Of a DNA stretch of 5,479 bases, positions 1 through 4,378 are shown in pieces. Made by a program: the position numbers and the translations under genes. The DNA is from an uncultured Flavobacteriia bacterium (GTDB lineage: Bacteria; Bacteroidota; Bacteroidia; Flavobacteriales_D; Crocinitomicaceae). Every line of letters starts with the position of its first letter. The stretch's first letter is position 1. The notes under the pieces were generated by a model. It saw only the letters and a list, made by a program, of their open reading frames with translations, was not told the DNA's origin and ran no database searches. The DNA lies in assembly GCA_903928365.1 (NCBI GenBank), contig CAIYQV010000449.1:1-5479 (forward strand), in the 5' to 3' direction.

Positions 1-335
1 TCAGGTGTTTTGTTTTCAAAAAGAGCCCCGTTAGCATAATGAATGGTGGAAACAGTCGACCTGTCGATTTCGTGTTGAGTTGAGGTTGAATTTTCACAAG
101 GAGAAACATAAATTTTCTTACTGTCGATCCGTTCTACAATAGCCAAAACAACCGAACCATCCTTATTTTTAATAGTGTCACAAGGTTCAGAAATCACTGG
201 TTCTGCTTCGGAATACGCATTGGAACTGCTGGCGTACGCGTTTTTCCATTGTATATCGTATCCTTTATTGAAGTGCCGTTTTTGAATGGAGCAACTCGAT
301 AAAACAAGCAGGATGAAAGGCAGTATTCTTTTCAT
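1..335 (-). CDS. Small lipoprotein with C-terminal YANG-type module (3' end outside window)
   Basis: This frame stays open from ATG (335-333) to the window edge, giving 111 codons without a stop. The N-terminus MKRILPFILLVLSSC has a charged start, a hydrophobic core and a lipobox ending at Cys15, so the protein should be lipidated and sit in the envelope. It continues SIQKRHFNKGYDIQW, a start I recognise from Bacteroidota lipoproteins. At about residues 54-103 lies a module of the form 'DTIKNKDGSVVLAIVERI..KKIYVSPC...EIDRSTVSTIHYANG', which resembles a widespread small beta-rich envelope module ending in YANG. Its biochemical role is unknown to me. The ATG is the only one giving a proper signal peptide. 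A weak promoter-like TATCTTTA lies at 362-355 on this strand, with no good -33 element. The gene is divergent from the putative RNA. The C-terminus is not visible, so further domains or membrane segments cannot be excluded. Confidence 0.8.
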   Translation of the reverse strand, partial: MKRILPFILLVLSSCSIQKRHFNKGYDIQWKNAYASSSNAYSEAEPVISEPCDTIKNKDGSVVLAIVERIDSKKIYVSPCENSTSTQHEIDRSTVSTIHYANGALFENKTP

Positions 336-432
336 GTCAGAAGCAAATTTTTAATAAAGATAAAAAGCCGAACCACCTTTAGGCATTTAAAGTGCTAAAT
401 TGTTGCGGAATTCCTATCCTATCTACTTTTAT

Positions 433-466
433 TTGAAAGATCAATTTTCCTGTTGATGCAGGTCAA
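433..466. promoter_or_regulatory. Two TTGA...TCAA inverted repeats, the second CRP/FNR-like
   Basis: TTGAT-GCAG-GTCAA at 453-466 matches nine of the ten specified bases of the FNR consensus TTGAT-N4-ATCAA. A second inverted repeat, TTGA-AAGA-TCAA, lies at 433-444. The two centres (438.5 and 459.5) are 21 bp apart, about two helical turns. The downstream box at 489-496 predicts a start near 500-503, which puts the second site about 41-44 bp upstream. That is the usual class II activator position for CRP/FNR proteins. The promoter lacks a recognisable -33 TTG at normal spacing, which would fit dependence on an activator. A further repeat, AATGC-AATC-GCATT (465-478), abuts the site. Assignment to a CRP/FNR-family regulator is inference, and a chance match is possible. 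Confidence 0.4.
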
Positions 467-488
467 TGCAATCGCATTCCTTCCAATC

Positions 489-496
489 TATCTTTG
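489..496 (+). promoter_or_regulatory. Bacteroidota -7 promoter box (TATCTTTG) for the putative RNA
   Basis: TATCTTTG is a full match to the Bacteroidota TAnnTTTG element. No TTG or TTTG lies 17-23 nt upstream, so the -33 part is missing or replaced by the activator-like site at 453-466. Transcription would start near 500-503 on the + strand. Nothing but the structured RNA region and its terminator follows on this strand. Confidence 0.4.
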
Positions 497-510
497 TAAT
501 GTCTTAATTG

Positions 511-549
511 ATGAAGTCGTTCTTTAAGTATTGGTTAGGTCAGAAATAA
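511..549 (+). other. Possible 12-codon ORF at the 5' end of the RNA
   Basis: ATG at 511 opens MKSFFKYWLGQK followed by TAA (547-549). The ATG lies 14 nt after the TATCTTTG box, almost the same distance as in the RidA gene downstream (15 nt), which would suit translation from a very short leader. The peptide is cationic and aromatic. An ORF of this size is expected by chance and there is no ribosome binding site, so this is recorded only as a possible leader peptide or small protein. Confidence 0.15.
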
Positions 550-942
550 AAGAGTGTAAAAAGTCTTTGAAAACTGACAGACACAAAGGAAGCGAGAGCT
601 TATATTATTTAGGGTGTAATTCCTTAAATGATCAAGTAGGGTTATGTTCGCATAGCGTTATTCGAAGTACGGCAAATAACCGTGGACTATAGAGTGATTG
701 AAATATCGTATAAGTACAGAGACGTAAGTTTTTGTACTCAAAGACGGGGCAACCCGGATCATGTAAGGACTACCTGCATGACTGATTGAAACAGAAATAG
801 CCACTGTAAAAGGTGAGGGTAAACTGTCAAATCCGAAGTCGGTTTCATAAACCGGTTACGTATAGTTCGATATTGATTAAGAAAGAAGAAGTTTTTAAGG
901 TTAACTACTCTTAAAAGTACGAAAGCTTAATAATGAAATCGG

Positions 943-972
943 AAAGCAGGCATGAAAATGCCTGCTTTTTTT
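943..972 (+). terminator. Intrinsic terminator of the + strand RNA
   Basis: GCAGGCAT (946-953) pairs perfectly with ATGCCTGC (958-965) around a GAAA tetraloop, flanked by AAA/TTT pairs, and is followed by seven T residues (966-972). This is a textbook + strand intrinsic terminator. The nearest protein gene upstream on this strand is outside the window, so it must end transcription that begins in the 336-942 interval or further left. Confidence 0.9.
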
Positions 973-1001
973 GTTAGATGGTCATCCCCGAAATTCAGAT
1001 C

Positions 1002-1027
1002 AAAAAAAAGCCGACAATCGCCGGCTT
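1002..1027 (-). terminator. Intrinsic terminator of the aldehyde dehydrogenase gene
   Basis: On the - strand, AAGCCGGC pairs with GTCGGCTT around GATT, followed by a T run (1009-1002). One pair (1021/1014) is G-U on the - strand but would be C-A on the + strand, so the hairpin works best for the leftward gene ending at 1049. It faces the + strand terminator about 30 bp away, insulating the two convergent transcripts. Confidence 0.85.
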
Positions 1028-1048
1028 CTTTAACGACTATATTTTTTC

Positions 1049-2605
1049 TTACAATTCGAACTTGATCCCTTGAGCTAAAGGCAAGTTGTCTGTGTAATTG
1101 ATCGTATTTGTTTGACGACGCATGTAGATCTTCCAGCTGTCAGATCCGGACTCTCGTCCACCGCCGGTTTCTTTCTCTCCACCAAATGCTCCGCCGATCT
1201 CAGCACCTGAAGTTCCGATATTCACATTCGCAATTCCACAGTCAGATCCTGCTTGCGAAAGGAATGCCTCTGATTCTTGAAGGTTGTTGGTCATGATGGC
1301 AGAAGAAAGTCCTTGTGGCACACCATTCTGGATCTTGATTGCATTTTCTATTCCACCTTTATACTTCATCAAGTAAAGGATCGGAGCAAATGTTTCATGC
1401 TGCACCATCTGGAAATGATTTTCTGCTTCAACGATGGCAGGCTTCACATAGCATCCGGACTCGTATCCAGGTCCTTCAAGTACACCACCTTCCACAATGA
1501 TCTTACCACCTTCAGCTACCACATTTTTCAATGCGGCATTATACATTTCCACTGCTGCTTTATCGATCAACGGACCAACATGATTATGCTGATCTAGTGG
1601 ATTTCCGATGCGAAGTTGTGCATAGGCTTTCACCAATGCTTCTTTCACTTTATCGTACACTTCTTCGTGGATGATCAGTCGACGTGTGGTAGTACAACGC
1701 TGTCCTGCAGTACCCACTGCTCCGAAAACTGCACCTGGAACCACCATTTTCAAGTCTGCGGTTGGCGTAATGATGATCGCATTGTTTCCTCCAAGTTCTA
1801 ATAAAGAACGACCAAGTCTTGCTCCCACGGCTGCTCCTACAGATTTCCCCATACGTGTAGAACCTGTTGCAGATACCAATGGAACGCGAACATCCTCTGC
1901 CATGAGCTTTCCGATCTCTGCTCCGCCGATCACCAAACTTGATACCCCTTCAGGAACCCCGTTTGCGTCGAATACTTCCTTCGTGATCTGCTGACATGCT
2001 AAAGCGGTAATGGGTGTTTTTTCGGATGGTTTCCAAACACAAACGTCACCACATACCCACGCTAAAGCGGTATTCCAGTTCCAAACGGCAACCGGGAAGT
2101 TGAACGCAGAAATGATCCCCACGATCCCAAGCGGATGGTATTGCTCATACATGCGGTGACCCGGACGCTCTGAATGCATCGTTAAACCATATAATTGTCG
2201 TGACAATCCTACAGCAAAATCACAGATGTCGATCATTTCCTGAACTTCACCCAATCCTTCCTGCAGGGATTTGCCCATTTCGTAGGAAACCAATTTTCCA
2301 AGTGGCTCTTTGTAAAAACGGATTTTTTCTGCCAATTGACGTACTATTTCTCCACGTTTTGGAGCCGGAATAAGTCTCCACTCTTTGAAAGCCTCTTGAG
2401 CTTTCAAAATCACTGCTTCATAATCTACCTCCGTTGCTGAATTAACGGATGCGATCAAACGTCCATCTACCGGAGAATAGGAGTCGATACGTTCGCCTCT
2501 GGTTTTAAACCATTTCCCTCCTGTCGAGGCACCATTGTTGATCTCTTCGATCCCAAGTTGCGCCAGGATCTCTTGAATACCTTGTTCTGCGATTACTTCA
2601 GCCAT
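1049..2605 (-). CDS. amaB: ALDH7-family L-aminoadipate-semialdehyde (piperideine-6-carboxylate) dehydrogenase
   Basis: This 518-residue protein has the full aldehyde dehydrogenase fold. Residues visible: the oxyanion Asn169 in FNFPVAVWNWN, Lys192 in WKPSEKT, the NAD-binding loop ATGSTRMG (246-253), the general base Glu270 in LLELGGNNA, the nucleophile Cys304 in GQRCTTTRR, and Glu404 in HETFAPIL. The stretch NIGTSGAEIGGAFGGEK (462-478), GGGRESGSDSW (481-491) and the ending LPLAQGIKFEL are hallmarks of the ALDH7A1/antiquitin branch. This branch oxidises alpha-aminoadipic semialdehyde, in equilibrium with piperideine-6-carboxylate, to 2-aminoadipate with NAD(P)+ in cytosolic lysine catabolism. 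The length is normal for the family and no key residue is missing. The start ATG (2605-2603) follows a strong promoter by about 30 nt. The gene appears monocistronic, with its own terminator at 1002-1027. The symbol follows the Pseudomonas orthologue. Activity on other aldehydes, as for mammalian ALDH7A1, is possible. Confidence 0.93.
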   Translation of the reverse strand: MAEVIAEQGIQEILAQLGIEEINNGASTGGKWFKTRGERIDSYSPVDGRLIASVNSATEVDYEAVILKAQEAFKEWRLIPAPKRGEIVRQLAEKIRFYKEPLGKLVSYEMGKSLQEGLGEVQEMIDICDFAVGLSRQLYGLTMHSERPGHRMYEQYHPLGIVGIISAFNFPVAVWNWNTALAWVCGDVCVWKPSEKTPITALACQQITKEVFDANGVPEGVSSLVIGGAEIGKLMAEDVRVPLVSATGSTRMGKSVGAAVGARLGRSLLELGGNNAIIITPTADLKMVVPGAVFGAVGTAGQRCTTTRRLIIHEEVYDKVKEALVKAYAQLRIGNPLDQHNHVGPLIDKAAVEMYNAALKNVVAEGGKIIVEGGVLEGPGYESGCYVKPAIVEAENHFQMVQHETFAPILYLMKYKGGIENAIKIQNGVPQGLSSAIMTNNLQESEAFLSQAGSDCGIANVNIGTSGAEIGGAFGGEKETGGGRESGSDSWKIYMRRQTNTINYTDNLPLAQGIKFEL

Positions 2606-2638
2606 GCTGTCAATTGTTTAAGTTGCGATTTACGGCCG

Positions 2639-2667
2639 CAAAGGTACAGTAAAAATGACTGAAACAA
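2639..2667 (-). promoter_or_regulatory. Promoter of the ALDH7 gene (TTG-N18-TACCTTTG)
   Basis: Reading the - strand, TTG (2667-2665) is followed by an 18-nt spacer and TACCTTTG (2646-2639), a full match to the Bacteroidota sigma factor consensus at normal spacing. Transcription would start near 2632, giving a leader of about 27 nt before the ATG at 2605. No strong Shine-Dalgarno sequence is present in that leader. Confidence 0.75.
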
Positions 2668-2779
2668 AAAGGAAGAATAGCAGATAGATTAATTTTTGTT
2701 AATGGAATACAAAGTTCTTGTTGCCTTTACAAATTATCTCTCTGTAACTATTCGTAACTTCGCAATAAATAGATTGGAA

Positions 2780-3310
2780 ATGCGACTGGTATCTCTTTTT
2801 TCGTTCGTTCTTTATTTGAGTACTTCATGTGCTGTTTTGTTTCCCCGTCAGGATGGAACACTGAAAGTGATTGGTATTCATGGAACTGTCCATAAACCTT
2901 ATTGTGGAGGAGCCAAACCCTCTCCTGATGTGGCAGCTGGGTATTATTTGCCCATGAATGGACAGGCATTTAAAGTATTCCAAGGGGCCGAATATTCGCT
3001 CGATCTTCCCGTGGTACGTGAATTTTCATTTGATCAGGAAGGAAACACAACCTTGAAACTTACACCGGGTAACTATGTTGTGATGCACGCGGACAAATTG
3101 CTTCCTTTAGATGAATTTATGGCAAAAAACGGTGTTGCACCAAACGAATATTACAAGATCAAAGACGCGGGTTGTTTCAATGAATGGAAAAATACGGTTG
3201 ATTTGTATATTCAAGTAACGAACGACACCCTCGTTGAATTCCGTCAAAAAGCGAAATGCTGGGTAGGAACGAATCCATGCATGGAATATGTAGGTCCGCC
3301 CGCGCCGTAG
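2780..3310 (+). CDS. Exported cysteine-containing protein of unknown function
   Basis: From ATG 2780 the protein has 176 residues and opens MRLVSLFSFVLYLSTSC, a signal sequence. Cys17 could be a lipid attachment site, but Ser at -3 makes the lipobox weak, so cleavage by signal peptidase I is equally possible. The frame is open further upstream (TTG 2696, ATG 2702), but those starts add a non-signal extension of 26-28 residues, so I chose 2780. The mature part contains GTVHKPYCGGAKPSPD (about 37-52), a segment TTLKLTPGNYVVMHADK (about 90-106) typical of Ig-like or carboxypeptidase-regulatory beta sandwiches, then GCF, KCWVGTNPCMEY and a Pro-rich end. Four cysteines in the mature body could form two disulfides in the periplasm. 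I recall similar 'PYCGGA' proteins in Bacteroidota but know no function. It is divergent from the ALDH7 gene. A degenerate promoter box TAACTTCG lies at 2755-2762. Confidence 0.75.
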   Translation: MRLVSLFSFVLYLSTSCAVLFPRQDGTLKVIGIHGTVHKPYCGGAKPSPDVAAGYYLPMNGQAFKVFQGAEYSLDLPVVREFSFDQEGNTTLKLTPGNYVVMHADKLLPLDEFMAKNGVAPNEYYKIKDAGCFNEWKNTVDLYIQVTNDTLVEFRQKAKCWVGTNPCMEYVGPPAP

Positions 3311-3311
3311 A

Positions 3312-3342
3312 TGGCAAACATCCGAACGATTCCCTATATTTG
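3312..3342 (+). promoter_or_regulatory. Promoter of the RidA-TPR-methyltransferase operon
   Basis: TATATTTG at 3335-3342 is a full match to TAnnTTTG, preceded by a weak -33 element TGG (3312-3314) at a spacing of 20 nt. The predicted start near 3347-3350 leaves a leader of only about 8-11 nt before ATG 3358. This supports 3358 over the upstream in-frame ATG at 3256, which would lie ahead of the promoter. Confidence 0.65.
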
Positions 3343-3357
3343 CACAAAATTTTAGCT

Positions 3358-3792
3358 ATGTCTGATCAAAGCAGAATATCCACCGAACGTGCACCAAAAC
3401 CAGTTGGCTTGTATCCGCATGCCCGAAAAGTAGGCAATTTGTTGTTCCTTTCAGGAGTTGGTCCTCGCGTAGCAGGATCAGATGCAACCGATTCAGAAGT
3501 GCCTGGATTGAAGCTGGATAAAAACGGAAACTTCATAGAATTCGATTTTGAAGCACAATGTAGAAGTGTCTTTGATAACGTGCGAATCATTTTGGAAGAA
3601 TCCGGATCTAGCTGGGATAAACTGGTAGATGTTACGGTATTCCTCGTAAATATGAAGCGTGATTTTCATACCTATAACCGTGTCTACGCGGAATATTTTA
3701 AAGACAACCTGCCATGTCGTACGACATGCGAGATCAATTCCTTGCCGACTCCAATCGCTATTGAATTGAAATGTATTGCAACAATTGACTAA
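3358..3792 (+). CDS. RidA/YjgF/UK114-family protein, 2-aminomuconate deaminase-like
   Basis: This 144-residue cytosolic protein belongs to the RidA (Rid/YER057c/UK114) superfamily, trimers that hydrolyse reactive enamine/imine intermediates or deaminate related compounds. Visible landmarks are GLYPHARKVGNLLFLSGVGPR (17-37), NVRIILEESGSSWDKLVDVTVFLVNM (74-99), YNRVYAEYF (106-114) and the C-terminal signature CRTTCEINSLPTPIAIELKCIA. In the last, Arg121 and Glu136 match the Arg that binds the carboxylate and the conserved Glu of RidA. An insert at about 38-64 makes it longer than classical RidA (about 125-130 aa). The 'GLYPHAR...SGVGPR' subtype is one I associate with 2-aminomuconate deaminases of kynurenine/3-hydroxyanthranilate degradation, but no other gene of that pathway is in the window, so the substrate is open. 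The start was chosen by the promoter at 3335-3342. The in-frame ATG at 3256 would overlap the previous gene by 55 bp. It is the first gene of a three-gene operon (3-nt gap). Confidence 0.9.
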   Translation: MSDQSRISTERAPKPVGLYPHARKVGNLLFLSGVGPRVAGSDATDSEVPGLKLDKNGNFIEFDFEAQCRSVFDNVRIILEESGSSWDKLVDVTVFLVNMKRDFHTYNRVYAEYFKDNLPCRTTCEINSLPTPIAIELKCIATID

Positions 3793-3795
3793 CAA

Positions 3796-4377
3796 ATGAT
3801 CGGATTTATTATTCGCTGCGCATTGGCAGCCACAGCTCTTTTCTTTAATACGTATTTGTTTACCAGCGGCCACTGGGGATGGGGAATTACCTTCCTTTTC
3901 GTCACTGCGATCATTATTCTTTCGTTCTTCCGAAATGAGAATATGATTCTGTCACTGAATCAGATGCGACTTGGTAATACGGACAAAGCAAAGAAATACA
4001 TCAATCGCATTACGCATCCCCAATTGATGCCACGTCGTCAGCATGCCTATGTATTATTCCTTCAGGCGGTGATGAATACGCAGGAATTTGGATTTGCCAA
4101 GAGTGAGCAGTATTTACGTAAAGCATTGACTCTTGGTTTGCGCACCGGACAGGATAATGCTGTGGCGCGTATGCACCTTGCAGGTATTTGTCTTCAAACT
4201 GGACGTAAAAGTGAAGCGGAAAAACTTTTGGCGGAAGCAAAGAAAATGGATTCATCAGGCATGATGCGTGATCAGATCAACATGATGCAGAACCAGATGA
4301 AAATGGCGCCATCAAAGAATCAGATGCGCATGGCTCAAATGATGGGAGGGCGTAAGAAGATGCCCCGAATGAAATAA
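3796..4377 (+). CDS. Two-TM protein with TPR-like helices and Met-rich tail
   Basis: This 193-residue protein starts with two hydrophobic segments (about 4-23 and 28-46) forming a membrane hairpin. A soluble alpha-helical part follows that reads like two to three TPR helices: 'ILSLNQMRLGNTDKAKKYINRI' (51-72), 'AYVLFLQAVMNTQEFGFAKSEQYLRKAL' (84-111) and 'AVARMHLAGICLQTGRKSEAEKLLAEAK' (122-149). The C-terminal tail (151-193) holds 13 methionines in 43 residues and a repeated hexapeptide NQM[KR]MA (166-171, 175-180), ending in basic residues. TPR domains usually bind proteins, so it may be a membrane-anchored scaffold, but no partner is evident. The start ATG lies 3 nt after the RidA stop and its own stop is 1 nt before the methyltransferase ATG, so the three genes are very likely co-transcribed and translationally coupled. 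I do not recognise a named family. Confidence 0.85.
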   Translation: MIGFIIRCALAATALFFNTYLFTSGHWGWGITFLFVTAIIILSFFRNENMILSLNQMRLGNTDKAKKYINRITHPQLMPRRQHAYVLFLQAVMNTQEFGFAKSEQYLRKALTLGLRTGQDNAVARMHLAGICLQTGRKSEAEKLLAEAKKMDSSGMMRDQINMMQNQMKMAPSKNQMRMAQMMGGRKKMPRMK

Positions 4378-4378
4378 G

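Larger units (their letters stand above)
503..972 (+). ncRNA. Candidate large structured non-coding RNA, unidentified
   Basis: No convincing coding frame exists here, but the + strand folds into many perfect or near-perfect hairpins read directly from the sequence. They are: 590-601 (4 bp, GAGA loop); 641-656 (6 bp, UUCG loop); 657-680 (6 bp); 713-738 (11 bp, GUAA loop); 745-756 (4 bp, GCAA loop); 760-780 (CAUG/CAUG plus AGG/CCU); 837-857 (9 bp, CAU loop); 893-916 (7 bp); and the terminator at 943-968 (GAAA loop). A long-range helix pairs 702-708 with 868-874 and 709-712 with 861-864 (bulge 865-867), enclosing a multibranch core. Several stems hold G-U pairs that would be A-C mismatches on the other strand, and the GNRA loops read correctly only on +, so the strand is supported. 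I found no RNase P, tmRNA, SRP or tRNA hallmarks. The 5' end is inferred from the promoter box at 489-496 and is uncertain. The RNA could instead begin near 590-640. Confidence 0.6.

Noticed and set aside
640..789. Open frame of 49 codons on + (…VDYRVIEISYKYRDVSF…)
   Set aside because: It lacks an ATG, shows no recognisable protein motif and coincides with strong RNA hairpins.
861..880. tRNA-like T-arm around GTTCGAT
   Set aside because: The flanking bases do not form a 5-bp T stem, no CCA end or anticodon arm is present, and these bases fit the long-range helix 702-712/861-874 better.
503..972. RNase P RNA, tmRNA, SRP RNA, 6S RNA or a known riboswitch
   Set aside because: I looked for the RNase P GAGGAAAGTCC and ACAGAA...GGCTTA strands, the tmRNA ends, the SRP GGAA/GCAGC hairpin, the long 6S rod and the conserved cobalamin, c-di-GMP, lysine and glycine cores. 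Only scattered short resemblances appear (ACAGAAAT at 791, ACTGT at 803), in the wrong order. A riboswitch is also unlikely because no gene follows on the + strand.
1108..1994. Several + strand ORFs of 61-107 codons
   Set aside because: They are antisense shadows of the ALDH7 gene, whose protein sequence is complete and clearly conserved.
2696..2779. TTG 2696 or ATG 2702 as start of the exported protein
   Set aside because: These give a 26-28-residue extension before a clear signal sequence. Export signals should be at the very N-terminus.
3256..3357. Upstream start for the RidA protein
   Set aside because: It would overlap the preceding gene by 55 bp, add 34 residues not found in the family and lie upstream of the TATATTTG promoter.
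3366..3873. Minus-strand ORFs opposite the RidA and TPR genes
   Set aside because: No recognisable motifs. The + strand frames are conserved, well-spaced operon genes.
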